A DNA stretch of 64,000 nucleotides from an uncultured Prevotella sp. (GTDB lineage Bacteria; Bacteroidota; Bacteroidia; Bacteroidales; Bacteroidaceae). The position numbers and the translations under genes are program-made. This document shows positions 27,805 to 37,396 of this stretch, in pieces (within the stretch, counting starts at the first letter, position 1; every line of letters starts with the position of its first letter). The notes under the pieces are model-generated. The model was not told the origin of the DNA, did no database searches, and saw nothing but the letters and a program-made list of their open reading frames with translations. The stretch is taken from the NCBI GenBank assembly GCA_900550035.1, contig URQS01000003.1, forward strand, positions 23,547 to 87,546, given 5' to 3'.

Positions 27805-28266
27805 ATGAAACTTAAGAAACTACTATATAATAAAAAAAAACAGAAAATTAGAGAGGGTATTTGGAGTATCTGGCTACTCCTCAACCTAAGTTTGTTGATT
27901 ATAGCAAGCAGGCAAACAGCGGTAGCAGATAATAGAATCGCCTATATATATCCATTTAATTACCACATGGCTAATACCAGTTTGTGGGCTTACGACATTA
28001 CAGAATTTATAGGTTATACATTAATTCTACCACCCATAATAGCTTTCCTATTCAAAAAATTTAAGAGAGCAGAAAAGAATTGTTTTAACAAAATGATAGT
28101 ATTTGCATTCAAAACCTATACCATATATTGCTTTGGCTTTGTTGTAATAGCCTATTTAGATGACTCTGCCGTTATCGAGTTTTACCTGACAATAGCCAAG
28201 GCCATGGCCATGATGATGGTTACTTACTATGTGGCAGATGATATTTGGGACGTAATAAAAGGATAA
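27805..28266 (+). CDS. Small membrane protein with about four helices, unknown
   Basis: 153 residues, Lys-rich start (KLKKLLYNKKKQK) and about four hydrophobic segments (WSIWLLLNLSLLIIA, IGYTLILPPIIAFLF, IVFAFKTYTIYCFGFVVIA, FYLTIAKAMAMMMVTYYV). No family is recognised. It is the last gene of the cluster and ends 44 bp before the convergent TolC-family gene. A multi-helix protein beside a lipoprotein with a membrane-active-looking end could be an immunity or a processing partner; that is a guess from position only. Confidence 0.6.
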   Translation: MKLKKLLYNKKKQKIREGIWSIWLLLNLSLLIIASRQTAVADNRIAYIYPFNYHMANTSLWAYDITEFIGYTLILPPIIAFLFKKFKRAEKNCFNKMIVFAFKTYTIYCFGFVVIAYLDDSAVIEFYLTIAKAMAMMMVTYYVADDIWDVIKG

Positions 28267-28310
28267 AAGAATAAGCTCATGCCGAGCATACAACGACAAA
28301 GAGCCTTGAC

Positions 28311-29648
28311 CTAAAAGTCAAGACTCTTGCCACGATAAAAGTCGAGAAGACTGTTCTGATAAAGCGACTCATACTTGGCTTGCACCATGTCGCTCTGTGC
28401 CTTGAGGAGATTGTTTTTAGCCTCATTAAACTCAGTAATGCTGGCCTTACCATTCTCGTATTTTCCCTGAGTAAGCCGGAAGGCATCCTCATTGCTTGCC
28501 ACAGCCTGTCTGCTGCTCACATAGCGCGACTCGGCAGCTATGGCATTGTAGTACACCTGCTGAATCTCCTTATAAAGAGATTTCTTGGCATCCTCTAACT
28601 TAAGTACCTGATTGTCACGGTCTATACGGGCTGAACGCACACTGTTGCGGGTGGAGAAACGATTGAAGATAGGCACGTTGAGACTCAAACCAAGATACTG
28701 ACTGAAATTGTTTTTAAGTTGCTTGCCAAACGATTCGGCATCAAAACCACTCGTCTTGTAGTAATTGCTGCCCAGCCCTGCATTGAACGCCAGTTGAGGA
28801 TAATAAGCCGATTTGGCTATAAGAACAGAATGGTCGGCTCCCTTAACACGCAACTCCTGTGCCTTGATCTCGGGTTTGCTCACAAGGGCATCGGCAAAGA
28901 CGACAGAGGGAGATGCAGGCACATAAGACTCGGGATTGATATGCGAGGTCTCAGGACGCAGGATAGAGAAGCCATCAGGCGAGGGGAGTTCGAGCAACTG
29001 CGACAGGTCGAGTAGGGAGAGCTGGCAGTTGTTGCTGGCTGTGGTAAGCGTAAGCTGGCTCTGCGCCAAAGCTGCTTTCTGCTGAGAGAGTTCTGCCACA
29101 CTTGCCTTACCATTCTCTACAATAGTCTGCAGGCGAGCCACTTGCATGGAGTCGATACTCACCTGTCGGCGAGCCACATCGGCTATCTCCATATTATTGA
29201 GAGCCTCGATGTATGCCTTGGCCACATTCATACTCAAATCGTTGCGTGCCTTACTCAGGTCGGCATCAGCTGCATCAAGATTAAGTTTGCTAAGACGTAT
29301 GTTGTGGGTCGTCTTGTTGCCATCGAAGAGAGAGACTGTTGTGCCCAATGAGAAAGAGGTAGAACTGGTGGTACGGTCTTCGTAAGTATTCTGTGCCGTC
29401 AGTCCACGACCGAAGGAGATGTTCTCGCCAACCGAGGCATTGAGGTCGGGTAGGCGAGAGTTCTTATTGGTATTGAGCTGCAAAGCCTGCTGCTCGCGTA
29501 TGTTCTGCATCTGCTTCACCGTGATATTGTGCTCTAAAGCATAGTCGATGCACTGGCGAAGGCTCCATGCCTTCTGTGCCTGAGCCTCGCCCAAAGCAAA
29601 GAAAGCCATTGCCGACAATATAGTAAAACGGATATTCATCATTTTCAT
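28311..29648 (-). CDS. TolC-family outer-membrane efflux protein
   Basis: 445 residues with a signal peptide (cleavage near AQAQK). The start WSLRQCIDYALEHNITVKQ (19 residues) is typical of Bacteroidota TolC proteins, followed by two long coiled-coil helical repeats and short beta segments; LPDLNASVGENISFGRGL and PIFNRFSTRNSV mark the two halves. It forms the trimeric exit duct for the adaptor encoded directly upstream (19-bp gap) and the MacB-like permeases beyond it. The 3' end overlaps an imperfect hairpin (28299-28328) that may act for the convergent + strand cluster. Confidence 0.92.
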   Translation of the reverse strand: MKMMNIRFTILSAMAFFALGEAQAQKAWSLRQCIDYALEHNITVKQMQNIREQQALQLNTNKNSRLPDLNASVGENISFGRGLTAQNTYEDRTTSSTSFSLGTTVSLFDGNKTTHNIRLSKLNLDAADADLSKARNDLSMNVAKAYIEALNNMEIADVARRQVSIDSMQVARLQTIVENGKASVAELSQQKAALAQSQLTLTTASNNCQLSLLDLSQLLELPSPDGFSILRPETSHINPESYVPASPSVVFADALVSKPEIKAQELRVKGADHSVLIAKSAYYPQLAFNAGLGSNYYKTSGFDAESFGKQLKNNFSQYLGLSLNVPIFNRFSTRNSVRSARIDRDNQVLKLEDAKKSLYKEIQQVYYNAIAAESRYVSSRQAVASNEDAFRLTQGKYENGKASITEFNEAKNNLLKAQSDMVQAKYESLYQNSLLDFYRGKSLDF

Positions 29649-29667
29649 GCTTTATTTATTAGTATGC

Positions 29668-30783
29668 TTATTCATCATCCTTGTTGTCTGCCACAATCTC
29701 AGGACCTCTCACTCTGTCTTTCAGCGACAAGCCCTTCTTGATCTCAATATTCACGCCGTCGCTCAGTCCTGTCACCACCTGCTTGCGCTCATAGGTTTTC
29801 TTCTCACCACTACCCTTGACAATATATACAAAGGTACTGTCGCCACTAAACTCGATGGCACTCTCGGGCACGGTAACAACATTCAAGGCCTTGGCCAGAA
29901 CTATCTCTGCATTGGCACTATAGCCAGAGCGAATCTTGCCACCCTTGACAGAACGAACAGCAGCCTTCACCTCAAACTGGTTGGCACCATTGTTCTCTAC
30001 AGCCTTAGGAGAAATATACTCCAAGTCGGCATCAAACTTAAGATCCTGCATGGCACCAATGGTGATCTTCATCGGCATTCCTATAACAAGATTTTCCACC
30101 TCAGTCTCGTCGATGTTGCCACGGAAGATAAGGTCGTTCATATTTGCCACACTGGCTATGGTAGTACCGTCATTGAAGGTATTGGAGAGAATGACCGAGT
30201 TGCCCACCTTGACAGGAATATCGAGAATGATACCCGAGATAGTGGAACGTATGAGGGTAGAAGAGGCATTGGCATTACTCTTCGACACACCATCACGTAC
30301 AACTTCGAGAGCATCTTCGGCAGCCACCTTTTCCTCGCGTGCCTGCTTGAGGGCCTGCTTTACCTTGTCGAACTCGTCGGCGCTTACCAACTGCTTCTTA
30401 TACAAGTTGTCCTCACGTCCGAAGTCTACCTGTGCCTGCTTCAGATTGATTTCAGCCAGGCGCACACGAGCCTGAGCGCTGCTAAGCTGTCCCATATCGG
30501 GAATCACCTTTACCTTGGCTATCACCTCACCAGCCTGCACATAGTCGCCAGCCTCCTTGCAAATCTCGGTAATAATACCGCTTATCTGTGGCTTTACGCT
30601 TACCTCGTTGCGTGGTTCTATCTTACCTGTTATGACGGTGGTTTTCAACACATCACCCATCTTAGGTACAAACTCGCTATACTCGGTAGCTTTGGGTTGA
30701 GATTTCTGATACAGGAAGACGAATGTTCCTACAAAAATCAAGGCGACAATGGCCGCTACAATCAGTTTGGAATACTTTTTCAT
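29668..30783 (-). CDS. Periplasmic adaptor (membrane fusion protein), MacA-like
   Basis: 371 residues. One N-terminal anchor (LIVAAIVALIFVGTFVFLY), a lipoyl/barrel-sandwich pair (KPQISGIITEICKEAGDYV and STISGIILDIPVKVGNSV, which enclose the hairpin of about 90 residues), and a beta-barrel domain with NDLIFRGNIDETEVENL. This is the adaptor of an ABC-type tripartite exporter, linking the inner-membrane permeases encoded upstream with the TolC protein encoded downstream. The tail is short and charged (DNKDDE). Confidence 0.92.
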   Translation of the reverse strand: MKKYSKLIVAAIVALIFVGTFVFLYQKSQPKATEYSEFVPKMGDVLKTTVITGKIEPRNEVSVKPQISGIITEICKEAGDYVQAGEVIAKVKVIPDMGQLSSAQARVRLAEINLKQAQVDFGREDNLYKKQLVSADEFDKVKQALKQAREEKVAAEDALEVVRDGVSKSNANASSTLIRSTISGIILDIPVKVGNSVILSNTFNDGTTIASVANMNDLIFRGNIDETEVENLVIGMPMKITIGAMQDLKFDADLEYISPKAVENNGANQFEVKAAVRSVKGGKIRSGYSANAEIVLAKALNVVTVPESAIEFSGDSTFVYIVKGSGEKKTYERKQVVTGLSDGVNIEIKKGLSLKDRVRGPEIVADNKDDE

Positions 30784-30839
30784 ATCGTTGTTTTTTTTAT
30801 ATTTTCATGATGTAACTTATTGAACTTTAGCTGGATAGT

Positions 30840-32087
30840 TTATTCATCACGCATAGCATCTACGGGCTTGATACTCATGGCTCGCCAGGCGGGTGCCAGT
30901 CCTGCCAAACCTCCAAGGAGACTGATGAGCAGGGCAGAGAAGATGGCCGTCCAGAAGTTGACCTGGAAGTGGGCTGCCAAAATACCGTCTGTGGTATTGG
31001 CCAATTCTATCAGCTGCAGGATTGCCACACCGAAGATAATGCCACTCATACCTGCTACAAGGGTCAGGATAATACTCTCCGAAATGATTTGTGACAGTAT
31101 CATCCTGGGAGTGGCGCCGATGGCACGCCGGATTCCTATCTCAGTGGTGCGTTCCTTTACCGTTACCATCATGATGTTGCTCACACCGATAGCTCCGGCC
31201 AACAGGGTGCCTATGCCTACCAACCAGATGAGGAAGTTGACTCCATTAAACAGGTTGTCGAGCATCTGGAAGAGTACCTCGGTATTGAACACCATGAGTC
31301 CTTTTTCGTCAGTAGGATCAATGGAGTGGGCACGTGCAATGGTTTCGCGCATACGCTGCGACAACTTGCTCATCACAACACCTTTATTGCCCGTTACAGC
31401 TATGATATCGACAGCCGTACCACGATTATAGGCTGTACGCAAGACAGACAGGGGTAGGGTGATAGTCTCGTCGGCCTGTCCTCCAAGGTTCACTCCATTG
31501 CCCGAACGGTAGTCTACTCCCACTACGGTATAGTAGGTGGAATCCACCCTGACCGTCTTGCCACATGGGTCGCCGCCACCTGGGAAGAGATTCTTATAGA
31601 TCTGTTTTCCAATGACACATACCTTGCGCTGCTGGCGCACATCCATATCGTTGATGTATCTGCCATAAAACATCTTTGGAACAGAGACTTTTGCATAATC
31701 AGAATTGACGCCCTGTGTGCTGCCACTGAAACTCTTGTCGGCAAAGACAACATTTTTTCTTCCTCCGAAGAGGAGCGGGGTGATGACATCGAGCTCAGGC
31801 ATCCGCTGGCGCAGTCGTTCCAGGTCTTTTTCCTCCATCTGCCAGGAACGTCCTTTATTGAATCCTTTATAAGGTTTGGTGGTATTCTGTGCCCATATTA
31901 CTGCGGTATTGGTGGCAAATCCAGAGAAGTTAGCTTGCAGCAACTCCTTCAGTCCCTGTCCACCTCCCATCAGGACAATGAGCATGAACACACCCCAGAA
32001 CACACCGAAACCTGTCAAGAGACTGCGGCTCTTGTTTCTCGTGATGGTGTCGAGAATCTCCTTATATGTATCTAAATCGAAACGCAT
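30840..32087 (-). CDS. MacB-like ABC transporter permease (FtsX-type)
   Basis: 415 residues: one N-terminal helix (LLTGFGVFWGVFMLIVLMGG), a large periplasmic MacB core domain (about 45-270), and three C-terminal helices, the first following the phrase GIGTLLAGAIGVSNIMMVTV with the coupling segment ERTTEIGIRRAIGA. The permease lacks an ATPase domain and relies on the separate ATP-binding protein at 33517. These mechanotransmission permeases export substrates from the periplasm through the TolC duct. It is paralogous to the next gene upstream; the two probably form a heterodimer. Confidence 0.92.
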   Translation of the reverse strand: MRFDLDTYKEILDTITRNKSRSLLTGFGVFWGVFMLIVLMGGGQGLKELLQANFSGFATNTAVIWAQNTTKPYKGFNKGRSWQMEEKDLERLRQRMPELDVITPLLFGGRKNVVFADKSFSGSTQGVNSDYAKVSVPKMFYGRYINDMDVRQQRKVCVIGKQIYKNLFPGGGDPCGKTVRVDSTYYTVVGVDYRSGNGVNLGGQADETITLPLSVLRTAYNRGTAVDIIAVTGNKGVVMSKLSQRMRETIARAHSIDPTDEKGLMVFNTEVLFQMLDNLFNGVNFLIWLVGIGTLLAGAIGVSNIMMVTVKERTTEIGIRRAIGATPRMILSQIISESIILTLVAGMSGIIFGVAILQLIELANTTDGILAAHFQVNFWTAIFSALLISLLGGLAGLAPAWRAMSIKPVDAMRDE

Positions 32088-32144
32088 ATATTAAAGGTGT
32101 AAGCCTAATTAAAAATTAAACACTTCACATTAAACATTAAATGA

Positions 32145-33434
32145 CTATTCCGCTCTCAACGCCTCTATAGGACGTATTTTAGCTGCCTTGATAGCAGGTA
32201 TGAGTCCGGCAATGGTTCCTGCTATCACGATGGTGATGGTGGCTCCGATACAAGTACCTATACCCACTGTGGGGTTGACAAACATGGCTGCTTTGAAAAG
32301 TCCCGTATCTACGGTAGTATGACCTATGGTTTTGTCCATCAGCTCATTGGCTGCCACGCCACACACCATACCTATATATCCAAAGAACGAAGTGATGATG
32401 ATACTCTCGGTGATGATGAGCTTCAATATTGACCAAGGTTTGGCTCCTATGGCCTTGCGCACACCAAACTCGCGGGTCCGTTCCTTTACGGTGATGAGCA
32501 TAATGTTGCTCACGCCCACGATGCCGCTCAGTAGGGTAAAGAGTCCTATTATCCAGAGGGCAGACTGGATGATGGCGATACCCTGATTCATCTGTATATT
32601 GTCCAAATAGCGGTTCCACAGCCATAGACTTCGCTCGTCATCAGGAGCTGCCTGATGGTTCTTGTTGATGCTGGCACGATAATTTTTCTCAAAGGCCCGA
32701 TTGTCTTCCTCACTCTTCATATTCTTGAGAGTAAACTCAATGTCGCCAGCCTTGTCGCCCTTGGCATAAATGGTCTTGACGGTATAGAAAGAGGTGAATG
32801 CCTCGTTATTCTGTCGCGTCTCATCGTCCTTGTAGATTCCTACCACCTTGAAGGAAAGGTCGCCCAACTTGACATTCTTGCCTACAAGCAACCGATAGTC
32901 TTTTACCAGTTCCTTGGCCTGACTACGACTCATCACAACCACCTTTCTGCGCTGCTGCATATCTATTTGATTGATGAATCGCCCTTTCAGCATCTCTATT
33001 TTGTTGATTTTGGTATGGGAAGGATAAACACCTGTCAGCGTCTGGTCGGCTATATAATTGTCGCCATAATTGATATTCACACTATATTGCTGCAGCTGTC
33101 CGCCCACATCGCCTACCTGATGTGCATAGACATGATCGGTGATGAGCATATCCTTGTCGTTGAGGTCGATAGGTCTTCCTTCTTTCAGACCATTATAGGC
33201 CTTCGAAGTGTTCTGTCCATATACTACCATTGAGTTGGCCAGAAATCGGTCACTCTGCTGCAACTGGGCGTTGATGAGCCCATTGCCTGCTCCCAAGAGG
33301 AAGATGAGCATAAAGATGCCCCATGCCACGGCAAAGCCTGTAAGCGATGTACGAAGCTTGTTGCGCTTCGACGTACTCCATATCTCTGACAGGAGTGAGG
33401 AGTGAAAGGTGAAGGATGAAAATTTCATTTGCAT
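32145..33434 (-). CDS. MacB-like ABC transporter permease (FtsX-type), paralogue
   Basis: 429 residues; Met3 (33428) is an equally good start. It has the same plan as the neighbour: N-terminal helix with SLTGFAVAWGIFMLIFLLGA, MacB core domain, and three C-terminal helices with LLSGIVGVSNIMLITV and ERTREFGVRKAIGAKP. The 57-bp gap to its paralogue and the 82-bp gap to the ATPase gene fit a single transcript. Confidence 0.92.
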   Translation of the reverse strand: MQMKFSSFTFHSSLLSEIWSTSKRNKLRTSLTGFAVAWGIFMLIFLLGAGNGLINAQLQQSDRFLANSMVVYGQNTSKAYNGLKEGRPIDLNDKDMLITDHVYAHQVGDVGGQLQQYSVNINYGDNYIADQTLTGVYPSHTKINKIEMLKGRFINQIDMQQRRKVVVMSRSQAKELVKDYRLLVGKNVKLGDLSFKVVGIYKDDETRQNNEAFTSFYTVKTIYAKGDKAGDIEFTLKNMKSEEDNRAFEKNYRASINKNHQAAPDDERSLWLWNRYLDNIQMNQGIAIIQSALWIIGLFTLLSGIVGVSNIMLITVKERTREFGVRKAIGAKPWSILKLIITESIIITSFFGYIGMVCGVAANELMDKTIGHTTVDTGLFKAAMFVNPTVGIGTCIGATITIVIAGTIAGLIPAIKAAKIRPIEALRAE

Positions 33435-33516
33435 TAATTATTTATAAGTTAGTAAAGCCGAAGAACTATACGAGGAAGACATTAGAATTCTTCTCTCTTT
33501 ACTCTTCGTTCTTCAC

Positions 33517-34227
33517 TTACTTGACGTAGTCTTTCGACACAAGATGATGATCCCGGTTGTCCTCTATACTTCCTATGAGTCCATCCTTGATATGTATTAC
33601 CTTGTCGGTCTCGTTGGCCACACCGCTTTCATGAGTCACCACCACAATGGTCATGCCTTCTTTCTGGTGCAGTTCCTTCAGCAGGTCCATCACCTCGACA
33701 CTTGTCTTGGAATCGAGTGCACCGGTAGGTTCATCGGCAAGGATAATCTGTGGTTTGGTAATGAGGGCACGGGCTATGGCCACACGCTGCTTCTGTCCAC
33801 CCGACATCTCGTTAGGGTAGTGGTTCGCCCATTGCGCCAAGCCTAACTTGTCGAGATACTGCATAGCCAACTCATGGCGCTTACGGCGACCCACTCCCTG
33901 GTAAAATAATGGCAATTCTACGTTTTCTACTGCTGTCTTGAACGAGATGAGATTGAACGACTGAAAGATGAATCCTATCATTTTGTTGCGATATTCAGCA
34001 GCCCGAGTCTCGCTCAAGTCTTTGATAATCACATCATTCAGACGGTACTCACCCGAATCGTAATTATCGAGTATACCCAATATGTTGAGCAGGGTAGACT
34101 TTCCTGAACCCGATGCACCCATGATACTCACAAACTCGCCACGCTCTATGTCGAGACTGATACCTTTCAGCACATGCAGGGGCTGTGCACCCTGATAGGT
34201 CTTATTGACGTCTTTTAAGTGAATCAT
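33517..34227 (-). CDS. ABC transporter ATP-binding protein (MacB/LolD-type)
   Basis: 236 residues with complete motifs: Walker A GASGSGKSTLLN, Q-loop IFQSFNLI, signature MSGGQKQRVAIARAL, Walker B IILADEPTGALD and H-loop VVVTHES. It belongs to the LolD/MacB/FtsE branch that powers FtsX-type permeases, two of which are encoded directly downstream. A short C-terminal extension (SIEDNRDHHLVSKDYVK) is unremarkable. Confidence 0.95.
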   Translation of the reverse strand: MIHLKDVNKTYQGAQPLHVLKGISLDIERGEFVSIMGASGSGKSTLLNILGILDNYDSGEYRLNDVIIKDLSETRAAEYRNKMIGFIFQSFNLISFKTAVENVELPLFYQGVGRRKRHELAMQYLDKLGLAQWANHYPNEMSGGQKQRVAIARALITKPQIILADEPTGALDSKTSVEVMDLLKELHQKEGMTIVVVTHESGVANETDKVIHIKDGLIGSIEDNRDHHLVSKDYVK

Positions 34228-34247
34228 TGTCTTGAATGGTTTAATAT

Positions 34248-35144
34248 TTATTTGAGTACTTTGAGTTGAGTAGTATCAATGTCGGTAGATCCCTTGTCAT
34301 TGATACTTATTTGCTTCGTTGTACCCGTTATATCCATATCGGTAGATCCAAACGAATTAACTTTGATGTGGTCACAATCGGCAGTAAGATGTGAGTCGAA
34401 ACTGCCATAATTGGAAACCTCGAAGTCTCTTCCCTTAAGACCAAAACTGCCGTCAAATGAACCATAATTATTGATAAAGGCAGTACCTGTAATATGCATC
34501 ATTTTATCAACATCGAAAGAGCCATTATTGTTGATATGTACAGAACCTGCTATATTCATGTCGTTATTGATATCCAGTGAACCATAATTGTTGATTCGGA
34601 GAGAATCTGTAATCTGCATAGGATTATCAATATCTAAAGAACCATTATTGTCAATAGATACATAGCCAGCCCTCACTGTTCCCTTGTCGTAATCGAACGA
34701 ACCTTGGTTGGAAATCGCCAAAGACTTACTCTGATTGATGTCGCCATAGAAATCTAAAGCTCCATTGTTGCTGATTTGGTCGATAGAGGGAGCACTGATA
34801 TAAACTTTAAGACTATAAGAGGAAGTATTGTAGAAATGGGCATATCTGTTCATGATATTCAGTACTCCATCGGTAACCTCAAGTTTGGCCTGTGCTATAC
34901 ATTGCTCGGTGCCTTCCACTGAAACACTATAGGCAGCCGACTGCGTATAGTAAACATCAATACCTATCGCATTGCTGATGGCATGAAAGTCTTTTAAGGC
35001 GAACGACTGCTTGATGACTTTCTCGTTATCCAGATTTTTTACTTGTTGTGGAACATTCTGCTTGCCCACAAGATTGACACAACTGGTAAAACTCAGTGTA
35101 GCAAACAGTGCTGTTATTATCATTTTTGTTTTCATTTTCTTCAT
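34248..35144 (-). CDS. DUF2807 (head GIN domain) lipoprotein
   Basis: 298 residues with a lipoprotein signal (LSFTSC). It starts with IKQSFALKDFHAISNAIGID, then VYYTQSAAYSVSVEG, the DUF2807 hallmark of a putative auto-transporter adhesin head. Its core is a regular right-handed beta-helix built of turns such as INNNGSFDVD, INNYGSLDIN and SNYGSFDS, about ten of them with a period near 18-20 residues. The role is not known. It is transcribed between a GntR regulator and the ABC export genes, an arrangement often seen in Bacteroidota. Confidence 0.88.
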   Translation of the reverse strand: MKKMKTKMIITALFATLSFTSCVNLVGKQNVPQQVKNLDNEKVIKQSFALKDFHAISNAIGIDVYYTQSAAYSVSVEGTEQCIAQAKLEVTDGVLNIMNRYAHFYNTSSYSLKVYISAPSIDQISNNGALDFYGDINQSKSLAISNQGSFDYDKGTVRAGYVSIDNNGSLDIDNPMQITDSLRINNYGSLDINNDMNIAGSVHINNNGSFDVDKMMHITGTAFINNYGSFDGSFGLKGRDFEVSNYGSFDSHLTADCDHIKVNSFGSTDMDITGTTKQISINDKGSTDIDTTQLKVLK

Positions 35145-35168
35145 GTATTTATGGGGGTTAAAAAACTT

Positions 35169-35549
35169 CTATTGCGGCATTACATCTATCTCATCGAGTT
35201 TACTCTGCAAGGCTTCCTTCACCTCATCGAGTGAAATATCGAGCAATACCATCTGGCGGGCCAACTCGGGCAGGCGTTCTTTCATAAACTCCTGCTTGCG
35301 AGTCTTCTTTATCTGTCGCTTGGCTCCTGATGATACGAAATAGCCCAGCCCTCGTTTGTTGTAGATGATGCCTTCTGAAGCCAACTGGTCGTACGATTTG
35401 ACTGTGGTATTGGTGTTTACCTCGAGCAAGACTGCATATTCACGCACACTTGGCACACGCTCATCTTCTCGATATTTACCTGCCAGTATCTCGTCGCACA
35501 ATCGTTCGGCTATCTGTATGTATATCGCCTTGTCGTTGCTGAAATCCAT
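35169..35549 (-). CDS. GntR-family regulator, YtrA type
   Basis: 126 residues. The N-terminal winged helix is typical (AIYIQIAERLCDEIL, RVPSVREYAVLLEVNTNT, YDQLASEGIIYNKRGLGYFV; each under 21 residues) and there is only a short C-terminal helical tail, as in the YtrA subfamily that controls ABC exporters. It lies 18 bp from the ABC-2 type membrane protein gene and 24 bp from the DUF2807 gene, so it probably governs this export operon. The effector is unknown. Confidence 0.92.
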   Translation of the reverse strand: MDFSNDKAIYIQIAERLCDEILAGKYREDERVPSVREYAVLLEVNTNTTVKSYDQLASEGIIYNKRGLGYFVSSGAKRQIKKTRKQEFMKERLPELARQMVLLDISLDEVKEALQSKLDEIDVMPQ

Positions 35550-35567
35550 AGTTTGTTTTTTATTGTT

Positions 35568-36428
35568 TTACAATATGTTAAACCACTTGTTGTTGATAAT
35601 CTGCATATGAGTGAAAAGCTTGTAGGCTGCCCAGTAATTGAATACCGACAAGAGCAGAAAAACATTCACCATAAGCCATCCGAAAGTATTAGGTTGCATA
35701 GATTGGACAAAATGAACCAGTACATCGTCATCCACGAAGGAAGATATCAATGCCATCAGAAACATCAGAATGAAACTGGAGCAAATGGTCAGCAAGGTGG
35801 CAGACTTACGGAAAATAGTGCCTCCCAAAGTAAAGAAGGAATGGTTAAAGATCGTCAACGATAACAAAAACATACCCACAGGGAAAGTCTGTCCTAATAC
35901 GCTGGTACCATTGCGCACTACAAAGTGGGAGCTATCGAAATTATTTTTCAAGAACAACTGCTCAAAAGCCCTTGCTACTAAAGAACCCTGCATGCCTGGA
36001 GTAAGAAAGAGGCTGAACACAAACTGAATGATATCAGCTATCATCCACGAAGCGAATATCATCAAAGATGTTCCTACTACAGTGTACAGCAAACGGGAAA
36101 TAAACTTCTCCATATTGGTGGCTGGCAACATCAAGAACAAAGAGCGGGAAGCCTTGGTCTTCATGTTAATGAAGATTCTTGACCCACAGAAAAAGAAAAT
36201 AATGAAACTCATAAACATGAACAAACCAGAAACATTTCCCAAGTATAAGTCCTTTACATCATGATATGTAACATAACCATTGCTTCGCCAATTAAACTGA
36301 AAACAAATACAGATAAAGGAAAATACAAAAGCCAATCCCAAAGTGTTGCGCACATATTTCTTCCAGTTGGATAATGCGTCCCAGCGCAAAACCATTGCCA
36401 AACGATGAAAATCTAAAACCTTATTCAT
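35568..36428 (-). CDS. ABC-2-type membrane protein, partner of the adjacent ATPase
   Basis: 286 residues with about six hydrophobic helices (LGLAFVFSFICICF, LFMFMSFIIFFFCGSR, MIFASWMIADIIQFVFSLF, VGMFLLSLTIFNHSFFTL, LLTICSSFILMFLMALIS, WLMVNVFLLLSVFNYWA). The layout is that of permeases that pair with a YtrB-like ATPase and a GntR regulator. As the ATPase gene is frameshifted, this permease may have no energy source unless the frameshift is an error. Confidence 0.75.
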   Translation of the reverse strand: MNKVLDFHRLAMVLRWDALSNWKKYVRNTLGLAFVFSFICICFQFNWRSNGYVTYHDVKDLYLGNVSGLFMFMSFIIFFFCGSRIFINMKTKASRSLFLMLPATNMEKFISRLLYTVVGTSLMIFASWMIADIIQFVFSLFLTPGMQGSLVARAFEQLFLKNNFDSSHFVVRNGTSVLGQTFPVGMFLLSLTIFNHSFFTLGGTIFRKSATLLTICSSFILMFLMALISSFVDDDVLVHFVQSMQPNTFGWLMVNVFLLLSVFNYWAAYKLFTHMQIINNKWFNIL

Positions 36429-36507
36429 ATTATTGTCTTTTTTTGAACTTTTGCAAGTTCAGAAGTTATAGTAATTTGAAAATGAAAATAGAAACCTCAC
36501 TCTTTAT

Positions 36508-37325
36508 TTACAACTTGCCGTTGATGGCTGCATTGAAGAGAAGCTCGAGGTTCATCTGAGTCTCCCGGCTGCCAGCCTTTCGCTTGGCTATCACGGCATT
36601 GCCCTGAAGTGTAGGCTCAGCATAGAGTACCGTATCGTCCATTTCGGCAGGTGTGCGGTACTCGAAGGAATAGTCCTCACAAATATCTGCCACCGAGGCA
36701 TCGAGCAAGAGATTATTCTGATTGAGAATAACAATGTGGTCGAGCAGCGACTCGATGTCATGAACCTGATGAGTAGAGATAATCAACATTCGCTCATCGG
36801 TCATATTGTTGGCTATCACCTTGCGGAACTGACTCTTCGATGGGATGTCAAGGCCATTGGTGGGCTCGTCCATGAAAAGGTATTTTGTACCTGTGGCAAG
36901 GGCAAAACTCATATAAGCCTTTTTCTTTTGTCCCATCGAGAGTTCGTTCAAATTAAGAGAGAGAGGTAATTCGAAATCCTGCAAACATCTGTCCAACACT
37001 TCCTGACTGAAGTTGGGATAGAAGGGACGGTTCATCTTGACATATACATCGAGCGAGACATTGGGAAGAAAGAATTCCTCTGTCACGATAAAGATGTCGC
37101 GAAGTACATCTGGACGACGATCGCAAGAAGATATTCCGTCGATAAGAATAGTGCCCTGCTGTTGACGCAGCAAACCACTGATCAGGTAAAGCAGAGGCTC
37201 TTCCCTGTACCATTCTTACCTAAAAGTCCATAGATATTATTCTCCTTAAGAGTCATATTGAAATCGCTGAACACGTTTCTCTTGACTCCTTGATAATGGA
37301 AACTCAAATTGTTTACTTGTATCAT
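36508..37325 (-). pseudogene. ABC transporter ATPase, frameshifted inside the Walker A motif
   Basis: From the ATG at 37325 the frame reads MIQVNNLSFHYQGVKRNVF... and GLLGKNGTGKS, then breaks: it reads LCFT and stops. One base is missing near 37196-37200; restoring it gives GKNGTGKS-T-LLYLISGLLRQQQ and the rest of the protein runs on to 36508 with signature LSMGQKKKAYMSFALATG, Walker B YLFMDEPTNGLD and H-loop IISTHQVHD. The full protein would have about 272 residues, the normal size. A TTG at 37173 could start the distal part, but that product would lack the P-loop and so could not bind ATP. Either a recent mutation or a consensus error. Confidence 0.8.
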
Positions 37326-37364
37326 AATCAAACTGTTTTAGTGTACTACTTTAATATTACACTG

Positions 37365-37396
37365 CAAAAGTATAACAAAAAGCAATAGCTTCCAAA
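37365..37396 (-). promoter_or_regulatory. Promoter of the ABC-2/GntR export operon
   Basis: On the - strand TTTG (37393-37396), 20 bases, TACTTTTG (37365-37372), 39 bp before the ATPase ATG. A textbook Bacteroidota promoter. Confidence 0.8.

Noticed and set aside
29647..30810. A 387-codon + strand frame opposite the periplasmic adaptor gene
   Set aside because: The - strand encodes a complete membrane fusion protein; the + frame is rich in His, Leu and Cys as expected for a shadow.
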